Shown piece after piece: positions 26,402-38,205 of a DNA stretch of 64,000 bases (positions are counted from its first letter, which is position 1; every line of letters starts with the position of its first letter). The translations under genes were made by a program, and so were the position numbers. The notes below the pieces were generated by a model. The model was not told the DNA's origin. It searched no databases and worked only from the letters and a program-made list of their open reading frames with translations. Source of the stretch: Aquimonas voraii (GTDB taxonomy: Bacteria > Pseudomonadota > Gammaproteobacteria > Xanthomonadales > Xanthomonadaceae); the NCBI RefSeq assembly GCF_900101825.1, contig NZ_FNAG01000001.1:992001-1056000 (forward strand). Reading direction: 5' to 3'.

Positions 26402-26471
26402 AAGGCGCACTCACTGCGTTTGCACGGGGCCTTGCCCAGCGTGATGCCAACTCTTCGGACCCCTGCCCCGC

Positions 26472-27608
26472 ATGCCGCTGCGCCATCGCTTCGTTCCGCG
26501 TCTTGCCGAGGTCGATGCTGCCCGTTGGGACACGCTGCGCGGCAGCGATGATCCGTTCACCTCACACGCCTTCCTCTCGGGGCTGGAGGAGAACGGCTGT
26601 CTGCGGCCGCACTGGGGCTGGACGCCGCACCATCTGCTGATCGAGAACGAGGCGGGCGAACTTCAGGCTGCCGCGCCCTGCTACCTCAAGACCAACTCGC
26701 ACGGCGAGTTCGTGTTCGACCACGCCTGGGCGGACGCCTATGACCGCGCCGGCCTCGACTACTTCCCCAAGCTGCTGGTGGCGGTGCCCTACTCGCCCGT
26801 CACCGGGCCGCGACTGCTCTGTGGCGGTGATGCAAGGCTTCGCGCCGAACTGCTGCGCGCGCTGGAGAGTTTCACGAGCGAGCATCGGCTCTCGGGCGCG
26901 CACATCAACTTCCATCCGGCCGACGAAGCCCCCGACGGGGCATGGCTGGCCCGCACGGACATCCAGTTCCACTGGCACAACGCCGGCTACACGGACTTCG
27001 AGGACTTCCTCGCCGCGCTTTCGTCGAAGAAGCGCAAGAACCTGCGCCAGGAGCGCGCGCAGGTGGCGCGCGCTGGCATCCGCCTGCGCCGAGTGCACGG
27101 TGATGAGGCCAGCGCCGAGGAGATCGCCACCGCGCACAGGCTCTACTGCCGCACCTTCGACGACAAGGGCAACCACGCCGCGCTGACGCTCGAATTCTTC
27201 CACCATCTCGCGCAGCGCCTCGGTCGTGGCCTTCTGCTGGTCCTGGCAGAGCGCGGGGACGACGTGATCGCGATGGCGCTGTGCCTGCGTTCGGCCGACA
27301 CCCTCTACGGTCGCTACTGGGGCTGCTTCGAGGAGGTGCCGGGCCTGCACTTCGAGTGCTGCTACCACCAGGGCATCGAGTACTGCATCGAGCAGGGCCT
27401 GAAGCGCTTCGAGCCTGGTGCGCAGGGCGAGCACAAGCTCGCGCGTGGCTTCCTGCCGCAGCTGACGCACTCCAGCCACTACTTGCCGATGCCGGCCTTC
27501 CGCGATGCCGTGGCGAGGTCGCTCGTGGACGAACGCCGCTGGCTGGCACAGTACCGGCAGGAACTGCTGGCCCACAGCCCCTACCGGCAGGAGGACAGTC
27601 GCGGATGA
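26472..27608 (+). CDS. FemAB-like GNAT-fold protein (DUF482 / peptidogalycan family)
   Basis: A 378-residue protein of the FemAB_like (DUF482) family. It shows the family landmarks HAFLSGLEENGCLRPHWGW, FDHAWADAYDRAGLDYFPKL, VPYSPVTGPRLL, FHWHNAGYTDFEDFLAALSS, KKRKNLRQER and YYQGIEYCIE-like HFECCYHQGIEYCIEQGLKRFEPGAQGEHK. The fold is a double GNAT domain related to aminoacyl-tRNA-dependent peptide transferases, but the reaction for this branch is not established. It overlaps the aat start (ATGA), so the two are translated together. Confidence 0.88.
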   Translation: MPLRHRFVPRLAEVDAARWDTLRGSDDPFTSHAFLSGLEENGCLRPHWGWTPHHLLIENEAGELQAAAPCYLKTNSHGEFVFDHAWADAYDRAGLDYFPKLLVAVPYSPVTGPRLLCGGDARLRAELLRALESFTSEHRLSGAHINFHPADEAPDGAWLARTDIQFHWHNAGYTDFEDFLAALSSKKRKNLRQERAQVARAGIRLRRVHGDEASAEEIATAHRLYCRTFDDKGNHAALTLEFFHHLAQRLGRGLLLVLAERGDDVIAMALCLRSADTLYGRYWGCFEEVPGLHFECCYHQGIEYCIEQGLKRFEPGAQGEHKLARGFLPQLTHSSHYLPMPAFRDAVARSLVDERRWLAQYRQELLAHSPYRQEDSRG

Positions 27609-28339
27609 GCTTCCGATTACCCGAACTCGGCGCTGATCCGCGTTCGCCCTTTCCGCCGGTCGAGCAGGCCCTGCGGGATCCCAACGGCCTGCTGGCCTGG
27701 GGCGGCGGACTGGAGCCCCAGCGTCTGCTGCGCGCCTACGCGCAGGGCATCTTTCCGTGGTTCTCGCCGGGCGAGCCGCCGCTGTGGTGGAGCCCCGACC
27801 CGCGCATGGTGATCGCCACCGATGCCCTGCACCTGACGCGTCGCTTCCGTCGCGAACTGCGCGGCCGCGATTGGTTCGTGACCGCCGACCGCGACTTCGA
27901 GGCCGTCATCACCCACTGCGCCAAGCTGCCGCGCCGCGGCCAGCGCGGCACCTGGATCGTGCCGGCGATCCGCCGCGCCTACATCGAGCTGCATCGGCTG
28001 GGCCACGCGCATTCGATCGAGGCCTGGGACGGCGGACGATTGATTGGCGGGCTTTACGGAATCAGCCTCGGACGCGCCTTCTTTGGAGAGTCCATGTTCA
28101 CCCTGGAATCGGGCGCCTCGAAATGCGTGATCGCGGCGCTGTGCTGCCGTCTCGCCGAGTGGGACATGCCCCTGCTCGACGGTCAGGTCGAGTCGGAACA
28201 CCTTGCGAGCCTCGGTTTCAGGCCGATCCCGCGCCCGCGGTTTCTTGCTGACCTGGGCAGGCTGTGCGCCGGGGCGGGCCGCATCGGCTCTTGGACGGAG
28301 GCGTTTGGCGAAGTCCAGGCCCGCTCGCTGGCCCACTGA
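27605..28339 (+). CDS. aat: Leucyl/phenylalanyl-tRNA--protein transferase
   Basis: Enzyme (244 residues) that adds Leu or Phe from tRNA to proteins with N-terminal Lys or Arg, marking them for ClpS/ClpAP degradation. Motifs are LLAWGGGLEPQRLLRAYAQG, GIFPWFSPGEPPLWWSPDPR and the GGLYGISLGRAFFGESMF core. ATG 27605 overlaps the preceding stop. ClpS and ClpA, the recogniser and unfoldase of the same N-degron route, are encoded at 33-36 kb in this window. Confidence 0.96.
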   Translation: MSFRLPELGADPRSPFPPVEQALRDPNGLLAWGGGLEPQRLLRAYAQGIFPWFSPGEPPLWWSPDPRMVIATDALHLTRRFRRELRGRDWFVTADRDFEAVITHCAKLPRRGQRGTWIVPAIRRAYIELHRLGHAHSIEAWDGGRLIGGLYGISLGRAFFGESMFTLESGASKCVIAALCCRLAEWDMPLLDGQVESEHLASLGFRPIPRPRFLADLGRLCAGAGRIGSWTEAFGEVQARSLAH

Positions 28340-28397
28340 GCCCGTTGCATCGGACCGGCCAAGCCGCCCCGCGCTTTTCCCCTGCGGCCCGCCGTGG

Positions 28398-28403
28398 CAG
28401 AAT
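28398..28403 (+). promoter_or_regulatory. -10 box (CAGAAT) for infA
   Basis: CAGAAT followed by GCGCGAC, 48 bases before the infA start. No clear -35. Confidence 0.4.
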
Positions 28404-28450
28404 GCGCGACTTGTCCGCGGCCCGCTGGCCGCTTCCAGACCCAAGACCGA

Positions 28451-28669
28451 ATGTCCAAAGACGATTCCATCGAGATGGAGGGCACCGTGTTGGAGACCCT
28501 TCCCAACACCGTGTTCCGCGTGAAGCTCGAGAACGGCCACGTGGTGACTGCCCACATCTCCGGTCGCATGCGCAAGAACTACATCCGCATCCTGACCGGC
28601 GACAAGGTGAAGGTTGAAATGACGCCCTACGACCTCACCAAGGGTCGTATCACCTACCGGATGAAGTGA
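28451..28669 (+). CDS. infA: Translation initiation factor IF-1
   Basis: A 72-residue S1/OB-fold protein that binds the ribosomal A site during initiation. The sequence [40 protein letters not shown] and [20 protein letters not shown] is the canonical full-length IF-1. It is monocistronic with a perfect terminator immediately after the stop. The aat-infA order is common in gammaproteobacteria. Confidence 0.99.
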   Translation: MSKDDSIEMEGTVLETLPNTVFRVKLENGHVVTAHISGRMRKNYIRILTGDKVKVEMTPYDLTKGRITYRMK

Positions 28670-28676
28670 TCGGAAA

Positions 28677-28714
28677 ACAAAACCCCGGCCTGCTCCAGCA
28701 GGCCGGGGTTTTGT
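28677..28714 (+). terminator. Strong intrinsic terminator after infA
   Basis: A 16-bp perfect stem (28677-28692 with 28699-28714) around loop CTCCAG, flanked by A-rich and T-rich sides, so it can end transcription from both strands. The next gene is convergent. Confidence 0.9.
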
Positions 28715-28874
28715 TGTGCCCGTCGATCTGTGGGCGTACTTGCCAGAGAGTCCGACAGCGCGGATCGATGGGATACATCGGGCCGAGCCACTCGCCTGCA
28801 CTCTGCCTGGCAGGCAGCGTCTGTGGATCGATCGGGATCGCCTTCCATGGCGCTCCCGACCGAGATTCGCGCCG

Positions 28875-30920
28875 TCAGAGAGCGGTCTCGAAGCCGTTCG
28901 AGAACAGTGCATCCGGCGAGGGTGCGGCGGCGCCGGGTACCAGGGTGTCGACCCGCACGCTGGCAGGCGTCCCCGGCTCGGCCACGCCCAGCGAGCCGCT
29001 GCCTGCCTGCGGAGCCTGCGTGGTGGTGAGCGAGAAGCGGAACATCACGCCCCAGTTCAGCGGATTGTTCGGCGCAGTCGGCGTGCCTGCGGCCTGCCAG
29101 ACGAGGCTTGAACCCACCCGGCTGAGCGTCCAGTTGTTGGCCGAATCGAGATCGCCATCGGCGAATTCGGTGGAGATGAGCTCGGCGTCTTCGGGAAACG
29201 GCAGCTCGAAGCGATTGAAGCCGTTGTTGCGAAGCACGCGCAAATTGGGCTCGGCTCCTTGGGTCACGGCGCGGGCGAAATCGAAGTTCATCACTGCGTA
29301 GTCGTAGCGGTACTGGCCGCCGCCGAGGTCGTTCACCCGCAGGGCGACACGCAGGCTGCCATCCCCCGTCTTGATATCCGTGCTCCGCTCGTTGGGTGCC
29401 GTGGTGTCAGGCGCCACCCACCGCCCCAGCGCCGCGCCGAGACGCAAAGGTGTGCCATTCATGCTGTTCCAGGCGCTGCCGGTCCAGTTGAAGGTGATGG
29501 GCAGCGACTGCATCGTGTTCTGGATGTTGATGTCGTCGCGGACGATGTACCAGGACTCCGCGAAATAGGTGGCACCCGGATTCAGGCTGGTATCGATGAA
29601 CTGCTCGATCACCGGCATCCGGAACGCGTAATTGCTGCAGTCCGTGCCGCCGACATTGACACAGGGCGAGCTGGTGTCGCGCGCGCCGTTGCAGTCGGCG
29701 TCGTAGACCGAACCGCAGCGTCCCCACTGCCCCGTGAAGGGCAGGATCTCGTTGCGCGGACCCAAGTCGGTGATCGCATCATTGTTGCCGGTGCCATAGG
29801 TATCGACACAGCCGCGGCCGAGGATGTGGTTGTTGCCCGGATTGACGTCGCAGGGCGAGTTGGTGGTCAGCCAGGCGTGCTTCACGCCGGAGCGTCCGAT
29901 CTGCTCGATGCGGCCGGTGGAATCGACGCGGTAGAGGTTCCAGATCAGGTAGGGGTGCTGGTCGTTGCCGTGAGGCGCGAAGTTGCCGCTGAACTTCTGC
30001 CACCACGGCACATCGGCCGCGTAACGCGCTGTACTGGTGCCAAGTGGGTCGCCAGCGACGGTGGCGATCAATGGATTGCCGAGGTTGGACTCGTCGGCCG
30101 AACCGGTTCCGCGGTTGTTCCGCAGGGTCGAGCTGGGAGTGAAGACCACGAGTCCGGTGTTCTGCCCGCCAGGGCCATCGGCTGCGTTCTGTTTGCGGGT
30201 GTACTGCAGGTTGAAGCTGCTCATGAAGACATCGACTTCGTACACCCCGCCGTTGGGGGCCGGGCTTCCGTGCCAACGTGAACTGCCCTTGGGCCGGGCG
30301 ATGACGGCGCCCGGCGTGGCGATGCGCGCGTACATCTCAAGGCCCGCCACCACCCAGCCGGCATAGGCTCGGTTGCCGAGGGCGGCCGCGAGCTCGGGCG
30401 CGATGCGCAGATCCATGGCGCGTACGTTCATCTGGGGAACGTCGCCGCCCTCCAGCTTGTACATGAGACGGTCGATGTAGAACCAGGCTTTACCGTCCGC
30501 GCTAATGACATCGAGCTGGAATGGATGCTTCGGGCTCGGACGCAGCACCAGATTGCTGAGATCGATGTCGAGGTTCTCGCCAGTCAACCGAAAACCGCCG
30601 CGGGACTGCAGGCGACCGCCCGCGAAGCCAGCGAAGTCGGAGGAATTCTCTACGCGTATCTCGAGACCGGCCGCTTCGCGCAGGGCAATGCGTTCCACAT
30701 GCGGTTCGTCACGCACGTCGAGCCGATCCTTCGCGGGACTCACGGTGAATCCGAGATCCCCCATCAGGTCGCGGTTCCAGTTGAAGCGCAGCTCGCCGCC
30801 CCAGACCATCCACTGCTGGGCGTTTCTGGCGGCTTGAGCCTGGCTCTCGACCACCTGCGCAGTGGCGAGAGGCGTAATTGCGAGTGCGGCGAGAAGCGCC
30901 GCAGGAAGATGCTTGAACAT
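28875..30920 (-). CDS. Large secreted protein with FSNGFE-type C-terminal tail
   Basis: A 681-residue exported protein. ATG 30920 (MFKHLPAALLAALAITPLAT) gives a clean signal peptide ending near TAQ and has GGGGG upstream; the TTG four codons earlier is less likely. The mature chain has no recognised domain. It contains Cys-rich, Asn/Gly-rich stretches (CDVNPGNNHILGRGCVDTYG, YDADCNGARD) that look like extracellular beta-rich structure. It ends SPDALFSNGFETAL; an F-x-(D/N)-G-F-E motif close to the C-terminus is shared by many secreted proteins of this order and may be a sorting signal. The downstream side converges with infA. Function unknown. Confidence 0.8.
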   Translation of the reverse strand: MFKHLPAALLAALAITPLATAQVVESQAQAARNAQQWMVWGGELRFNWNRDLMGDLGFTVSPAKDRLDVRDEPHVERIALREAAGLEIRVENSSDFAGFAGGRLQSRGGFRLTGENLDIDLSNLVLRPSPKHPFQLDVISADGKAWFYIDRLMYKLEGGDVPQMNVRAMDLRIAPELAAALGNRAYAGWVVAGLEMYARIATPGAVIARPKGSSRWHGSPAPNGGVYEVDVFMSSFNLQYTRKQNAADGPGGQNTGLVVFTPSSTLRNNRGTGSADESNLGNPLIATVAGDPLGTSTARYAADVPWWQKFSGNFAPHGNDQHPYLIWNLYRVDSTGRIEQIGRSGVKHAWLTTNSPCDVNPGNNHILGRGCVDTYGTGNNDAITDLGPRNEILPFTGQWGRCGSVYDADCNGARDTSSPCVNVGGTDCSNYAFRMPVIEQFIDTSLNPGATYFAESWYIVRDDINIQNTMQSLPITFNWTGSAWNSMNGTPLRLGAALGRWVAPDTTAPNERSTDIKTGDGSLRVALRVNDLGGGQYRYDYAVMNFDFARAVTQGAEPNLRVLRNNGFNRFELPFPEDAELISTEFADGDLDSANNWTLSRVGSSLVWQAAGTPTAPNNPLNWGVMFRFSLTTTQAPQAGSGSLGVAEPGTPASVRVDTLVPGAAAPSPDALFSNGFETAL

Positions 30921-31036
30921 CGATACCCCCAAGACCCTAGGTTTGAACGCGCACTCTTTCCCAGTGCTGCGCTCGCTGTGTGCAAACCATCACGCCTGAA
31001 TCCACTCACCGCCGCCTTCTCGAGGGCAGGCAGGGA

Positions 31037-32902
31037 TCAAGGCACCTGCGCCGAAGCGCTTTCCATCAAGATCGGCGGTGATCTTCCGTAAGCCGGGTTG
31101 GACCACAGCCCATAAAGATAGGCACCGCGACTCAGATTCTGCGGGCCGACATCGAAGGGCCGGCCAGGCCCACCCTCACACATCGCGTTTTCGCCCTCGA
31201 AGTCGCGTTCCACGGCCTGATCGCGGAGAAACTCGACGTACTCCTTGCTGGAAATCTGGAAGTGCAGTCGCGCCTGTACCGTGAGCGGACCGCTGACGCC
31301 CGCGACCGGAATGCTGTAGCGGGCCATATCGACATTGCGTAAGCGCTCGGAACCGGGTCGTTCTGGCGGATAGATCGCGCCCACCGGGGCGATCTCGACA
31401 TCGTTGCCACCCGTGAACCCCAGCGGAGGAATGCGATTGTCCTTCGCCACGCAGTTGTTCAAGACGAAATGGAAGCTCGCCCTGCCCTGTGCGTCGGCGA
31501 TGCGACAGCTGCCTGAGCCCGGATCCCAGATGCCCTGCTTGATCTCGTAGACGCGCGTCTGCGCATCCCGCTGCAGCTCGCCGGTCGCGGGATCCCAACT
31601 GCCGTTGCTGTAGACGAGGCTGCCCTGGGCATCGCGCACTTCCAACTCGATCCACATGCGACGGCCTTCGGAGTAGCCCGTGGGCAGCTTGTGGCCTGAC
31701 CGATTGGTGACTTCAACCTCCACCTCCAGCGTCTGTCCATCGGCCGAGCGCTGGCCGCGCGCGGACAGCAGCGCGGTGCGCTGGGTGAGGAGTTGCGTCG
31801 ACCACAGGATCGCCTGATCGAAGGCCTCGTCGTAGCCCAGGCCCGGGAACTCGCCCTTCAGGATCTTCGGGACCCAAGCGTTGGCGCCGGAGAAGTTGTG
31901 CACGGACAGCGTGCCGTTGCGGTTGGGGCCGTAGAAACAGGCCAGGAACTGCTCCTCGGGATTGTCGCTGCGCGCGATTTCCATGTGGCAGTCCTGGCAG
32001 GTCTGCTGCTGCTTGACCACGACGCCGGGCTGATTGCGCATCGGCGCAGCCTCCGCACCATCGGCGAACAGCGCGGAGCCGTAATCACTCTTGCGCCATT
32101 CGCTGTAGGTGCGCTCGATCGGGAAGGCGATGCCCGTGTCCACTCCGGCAGCGCTGACCAGCGTGCGCAGCGGTACACCGTTGTTGAGGGGCGAAGTCAC
32201 GTCGTGGCAGCTGCCGCACATCTCGCTGCTCGACAGATGCGACGACTGCTTCCAAGGATGGGGCGGCGGTGAAGTGCCCTCGCGGGCATAGTCGTAGGGT
32301 CCGCCGCGGCACGGGCCGCTACCACCGTTCTCGCAGGGCTCGTCGTCCAGCCAGACGTCCCCGCTCTCCAGGTGGTTCGGCTCGCCGTTCGGGCCGTTCG
32401 GCTGGGCGCGATGACAGTAGTGACAGCCAACGCCCGCGTAATCGTTGCCAAAACCGGGCACGTCATCATGCTTGCCCTGCAGAAGGCAGCCATCGGTACC
32501 CTCCACGCGGGTGCCGCTCGCGGTCTTGCTGACGCGGCCGGCGAACCAGCCCTCGGGCACGTGGCAGCGGAGACACCAGTCGCCCACGCCGGGCACCCCG
32601 ATGCTTTCTCCGTCGGCATTGGCAACGTCCAGCGCGGCCCAGAACACCGGGTCGCGGCCGGCATTGGCCATCATCGAACCCTTCCAGCTGGTGGCCGGGT
32701 AGTGGAATTCGAGGGTGCCACCGGCATGGCAGCCCATGCAGTCGCCGGAAGTCTCGATGGGATGCAGCAGCCCGGGCTGCGAGCCCCGCGCGGTCAGATC
32801 GGGCAGCAGAGTGCCCGCGTAGACCGCCAGCCCGAAGGCCAGCCCCACCAGCAGCGCCAGCGCGCCACCCCACAGCTTGCTTGCCCCCACGCCTTCCCCC
32901 AC
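31037..32902 (-). CDS. Pentahaem c-type cytochrome
   Basis: A 621-residue membrane-anchored or exported cytochrome. It begins at GTG 32902 with a hydrophobic N-terminus (GGALALLVGLAFGLAVYAGT) and carries five CxxCH haem sites: CMGCH, CLRCH, CHYCH, CGSCH and CQDCH, all in the first half (about residues 55-305). The second half (from about 330) is beta-rich without haem sites, with VEVTNRSGHKLPTGYSEGRR, a segment seen in cytochrome c554/multihaem families. It probably transfers electrons in the periplasm; the donor and acceptor are unknown. It is on the same strand as the secreted protein, 116 bases upstream of it, so they may be co-expressed. Confidence 0.9.
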   Translation of the reverse strand: MGEGVGASKLWGGALALLVGLAFGLAVYAGTLLPDLTARGSQPGLLHPIETSGDCMGCHAGGTLEFHYPATSWKGSMMANAGRDPVFWAALDVANADGESIGVPGVGDWCLRCHVPEGWFAGRVSKTASGTRVEGTDGCLLQGKHDDVPGFGNDYAGVGCHYCHRAQPNGPNGEPNHLESGDVWLDDEPCENGGSGPCRGGPYDYAREGTSPPPHPWKQSSHLSSSEMCGSCHDVTSPLNNGVPLRTLVSAAGVDTGIAFPIERTYSEWRKSDYGSALFADGAEAAPMRNQPGVVVKQQQTCQDCHMEIARSDNPEEQFLACFYGPNRNGTLSVHNFSGANAWVPKILKGEFPGLGYDEAFDQAILWSTQLLTQRTALLSARGQRSADGQTLEVEVEVTNRSGHKLPTGYSEGRRMWIELEVRDAQGSLVYSNGSWDPATGELQRDAQTRVYEIKQGIWDPGSGSCRIADAQGRASFHFVLNNCVAKDNRIPPLGFTGGNDVEIAPVGAIYPPERPGSERLRNVDMARYSIPVAGVSGPLTVQARLHFQISSKEYVEFLRDQAVERDFEGENAMCEGGPGRPFDVGPQNLSRGAYLYGLWSNPAYGRSPPILMESASAQVP

Positions 32903-32909
32903 GGAAGTA

Positions 32910-32929
32910 CGGCGCCCTGCAGGGCGCCG
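32910..32929. repeat. 20-bp perfect palindrome
   Basis: CGGCGCCCTG-CAGGGCGCCG, fully self-complementary, 7 bases upstream of the cytochrome start codon and between it and clpA. It could be an operator for the cytochrome gene or a cruciform end element. Confidence 0.5.
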
Positions 32930-33054
32930 TCTGTCAAGAATCCGTCGAGGTTATGCGCGAAAACCGGACAGGGCAACAACCAGAAGGCGTGTACAGCGCG
33001 TCGCGCGGGCCGGGGAAGAATGCCACGCCCCGCATCTGCGAACCGGTTCGCGGT

Positions 33055-35328
<2,274 letters not shown>

Positions 35329-35408
35329 GCCGGGGCTCCTTGCGCCTGACGGATATCGCTGCTGCCGCTGACTGCCGGTGCCCTCACCGGCAGACGAAGA
35401 TTGCACTC

Positions 35409-35804
35409 TTACGCTTTTTCCATGCTGCACAGCAGCGGGTGCTGGTGCGCGCGCGAGAATTCATTGACCTGCTGGACCTTGGTTTCTGCCACTTCACGTG
35501 TATACACCCCGCAGACGCCCTTGCCGCGGGTGTGTACATGCAGCATCACCTGGGTGGCGCGCTCCGAGTTCATGCCGAAGAAGACTTGCAAGACCTCGAC
35601 CACAAAATCCATTGGCGTGTAGTCGTCGTTCAGCAGGACCACTTGGTAGAGCGGCGGACGAGTGACCTCCGGTCGTGCTTCCTCCACCGCCAGACCGCGC
35701 TGCTGGGCTTCATCCGGAGCGCCGTCGGGGTCGCCGGCCATACGTGGAGACTGCGCCTGCGATGGCATCGGGAAACTGTGTAGGAAGTCAGGCAGTACGG
35801 TCAT
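35409..35804 (-). CDS. clpS: ATP-dependent Clp protease adaptor ClpS
   Basis: N-recognin that delivers proteins with Leu, Phe, Tyr or Trp N-termini to ClpAP. The core [20 protein letters not shown] and the [24 protein letters not shown] helix-strand pattern are diagnostic. The product is 131 residues as written; Met13 or Met22 would give the more usual length of about 110-120, so the start is uncertain. Clear order clpS then clpA on the minus strand. Confidence 0.95.
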   Translation of the reverse strand: MTVLPDFLHSFPMPSQAQSPRMAGDPDGAPDEAQQRGLAVEEARPEVTRPPLYQVVLLNDDYTPMDFVVEVLQVFFGMNSERATQVMLHVHTRGKGVCGVYTREVAETKVQQVNEFSRAHQHPLLCSMEKA

Positions 35805-35953
35805 GGTGTGCTATGTGGTTGCGTTGCGGCCGGATGCAAGAGCCTGCTTCAGCTGCAGTCTGGCCCGCATCCCGTCGACCCGGCTTGAACCTGTGCAGGG
35901 AACGCGCTGCGGCCTGTTGTAAAGTTCCGCCTCTTTGCCAGCCGGCGTGTCTC

Positions 35954-36415
35954 GTGCCCAAGAGCGACATCCAGTTCAACCCGGACATCACCGTGGCCTG
36001 CGTCATCGTACGCGAGGGGCGCTTCCTGCTGGTGGAGGAGGAGGTTCGCGGTCGTCTGGTGCTGAACCAGCCGGCCGGCCACCTGGAACCCGGCGAGGGC
36101 CTGGTCGAGGCCGCCGCTCGCGAGGCGCTGGAGGAAACCGGCTGGCAGGTGCGCCCGCAGTGCTTCGTCGGCAGCTATCTGTGGCGGGCCGAGACTGGCA
36201 AGACCTACATCCGCTTCGCCTTCGGCGCCGAGGCCGTGCGCCATGATCCAGCGCGGCCGCTCGATGCGGGCATCACCCGCTGCCTGTGGCTGGCGCCCGC
36301 CGAAATCGACGCCGAAGCCGACCGCCTGCGCAGCCCGCTGGTGCAGGCGGTGGTGCGCGATTTCCTGGCCGGCCAGCGCGCGCCGCTCCAGCACGTGCGC
36401 CACGTGCTGGGCTGA
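35954..36415 (+). CDS. nudJ: Nudix hydrolase, phosphatase NudJ type
   Basis: A 153-residue Nudix enzyme. The Nudix box is GHLEPGEGLVEAAAREALEE followed by TGW, matching G-x5-E-x7-R-E-U-x-E-E-x-G-U. Early residues NPDITVACVIVREGRFLLVE are like NudJ. The start is taken as GTG 35954 (V-PKSDIQFNPD), since the frame upstream overlaps the clpS control region. It acts on nucleoside or thiamin diphosphates in E. coli (family knowledge). The order nudJ-mnmA-hflD matches E. coli; mnmA starts 6 bases after the stop. Confidence 0.9.
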   Translation: MPKSDIQFNPDITVACVIVREGRFLLVEEEVRGRLVLNQPAGHLEPGEGLVEAAAREALEETGWQVRPQCFVGSYLWRAETGKTYIRFAFGAEAVRHDPARPLDAGITRCLWLAPAEIDAEADRLRSPLVQAVVRDFLAGQRAPLQHVRHVLG

Positions 36416-36421
36416 GCCTGC

Positions 36422-37540
36422 ATGCAGCCGGGAACCGTCATCGTCGGCATGTCCGGGGGCGTGGACTCCTCGGTCGCCGCGCTGCTGCTGCAGCGCGCGG
36501 GCACGCCGATCGAAGGCCTGTTCATGCAGAACTGGGAAGAAGATTCGCGCGAGGGCGGCTGTCGCGCCGAGGAGGACCGCAAGGACGCGATCGCGGTCTG
36601 CGGGCGCCTGGGCATCCGCTGCCACACCCGCAACTTCGCCGCCGAGTACTGGGACGGCGTGTTCGCGCACTTCGTCGCTGAATACCGCGCCGGCCGCACG
36701 CCCAACCCGGACATCCTCTGCAATCGCGAGATCAAGTTCCGCACCTTCCTCGATCACGCCCGCGCGCTCGGCGCCGAGCGCATCGCCACCGGTCACTACG
36801 CGCGCGTGCGCTGCGAGAACGGCCGCTGGCAGCTGCTGCGCGGCCTCGATGCGGCCAAGGACCAGAGCTATTTCCTCTACACCCTGGGTCAGGAGGCGCT
36901 CTCCGCCACCCTGTTTCCGGTCGGTGAGCTACCGAAGTCGGAAGTGCGCCGCCTCGCCGCCGAGGCCGCCCTACCCACCCATGCCAAGAAGGACTCGACC
37001 GGCATCTGCTTCATCGGCGAGCGCGATTTTCGCGAGTTCCTCGGCCGCTACCTGCCCGCCCGGGAAGGCGAGATCGTCGATCCGGAGGGCGTGGTGCTTG
37101 GCCGCCACGGCGGGGCCTTCTTCTACACTCTCGGCCAGCGTGAGGGCCTCAACCTGGGCGGCGTGCGTGGCCGGCCGCAGGCACCCTGGTTCGTGGTCGG
37201 CAAGGACATCGCCCGCAACCGCCTGGTCGTCGATCAGGGCCACGACAGCCCCTACCTGATGAGCCGGCGCCTGCGCACCGCCCGCCCCGACTTCGCCGAC
37301 GGCGCACCGCCCGCCACCCGTTTTGAATGCACGGCCAAGACTCGCTATCGCCAGGCCGACGAATCCTGCAGCGTCGAAGTGCGCGAGGACGGTAGCCTGC
37401 GCGTCGAGTTCGCTCGCCCGCAGCGCGCCGTCACTCCTGGCCAATCCATCGTTTTCTATGCTGGCGAGGTCTGCCTGGGCGGGGCGGTCATCGAAGCCAC
37501 CGATGCCCCGCTCGAGATCCATGCCATGGAGGTTGAATGA
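36422..37540 (+). CDS. mnmA: tRNA 2-thiouridine(34) synthase
   Basis: Enzyme (372 residues) that inserts sulfur at the wobble uridine of tRNA-Lys, -Glu and -Gln. The PP-loop [16 protein letters not shown] is at residues 9-24, the catalytic cysteines are C100 in [10 protein letters not shown] and C196 in TGICFIGE. Sulfur is relayed through the Tus system in relatives. The stop overlaps the hflD start (ATGA). Confidence 0.97.
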   Translation: MQPGTVIVGMSGGVDSSVAALLLQRAGTPIEGLFMQNWEEDSREGGCRAEEDRKDAIAVCGRLGIRCHTRNFAAEYWDGVFAHFVAEYRAGRTPNPDILCNREIKFRTFLDHARALGAERIATGHYARVRCENGRWQLLRGLDAAKDQSYFLYTLGQEALSATLFPVGELPKSEVRRLAAEAALPTHAKKDSTGICFIGERDFREFLGRYLPAREGEIVDPEGVVLGRHGGAFFYTLGQREGLNLGGVRGRPQAPWFVVGKDIARNRLVVDQGHDSPYLMSRRLRTARPDFADGAPPATRFECTAKTRYRQADESCSVEVREDGSLRVEFARPQRAVTPGQSIVFYAGEVCLGGAVIEATDAPLEIHAMEVE

Positions 37541-38151
37541 AAGACCGCGTGCTCGCGCTCGCCGGCCTGCTGCAGGCACTGACAGCCGTGCGCCAGATCG
37601 CCCACGAAGGCCGCGCCGACGCCGATCTGGTGCAGCCCTGCCTCGACAGCGTTTTCCGCCTCGATGCGGAAAGTGTCGAAGCGGTCTACGGCGGCGCCCC
37701 GCGCCTGCAGCCGGGGTTGATCTGTCTGCTGCGCCAGATCAGCGGCCAGGGTCGCGACGTTGCCCTATCGCGGATGGCCGTCACCGTCCTGCAGTTGGAG
37801 CGTCAGCTGGTCAAACAGCCGAAGATGCTGGACGCCCTGCGCCAGGGCATCGAGTCGATCGAGCGCCAGCGCGAGCACTTTGGCAGCGAGCACGGCAGCG
37901 TCAGCCAGCGCCTTGCCGACCTCTACGCCGATACGCTCAGCCAGCTCAAGCCGCGCGTGATGGTTCAGGGTAACCCGCTGCAGCTCGCTCAGTCGGCCGT
38001 GGTGGCGCAAATACGCGCCGCCCTTCTGGCCGCTGTGCGTTCGGCGGTGCTGTGGCGCCAGCTCGGCGGCAGCTACTGGGATTTCGCCCTGCGCCGCGGC
38101 GCGATGACGCGGGTCGCGAAAGGCCTGCTCGACGACTTTCCGAGGAGCTGA
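37537..38151 (+). CDS. hflD: High frequency lysogenisation protein HflD homologue
   Basis: A 204-residue helical protein of the HflD family, membrane-associated in E. coli, where it binds phage lambda CII. It starts [20 protein letters not shown] and continues with the family patterns [17 protein letters not shown] and LISLLRQI-like [13 protein letters not shown], then a long C-terminal helical segment. It overlaps mnmA. In E. coli purB follows; here it does not. Confidence 0.93.
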   Translation: MKDRVLALAGLLQALTAVRQIAHEGRADADLVQPCLDSVFRLDAESVEAVYGGAPRLQPGLICLLRQISGQGRDVALSRMAVTVLQLERQLVKQPKMLDALRQGIESIERQREHFGSEHGSVSQRLADLYADTLSQLKPRVMVQGNPLQLAQSAVVAQIRAALLAAVRSAVLWRQLGGSYWDFALRRGAMTRVAKGLLDDFPRS

Positions 38152-38205
38152 CCACCGCTGGGGTGATGGACCCGCGCCTTGGCGCCTGCTCGGCACGGTG
38201 CGCCT

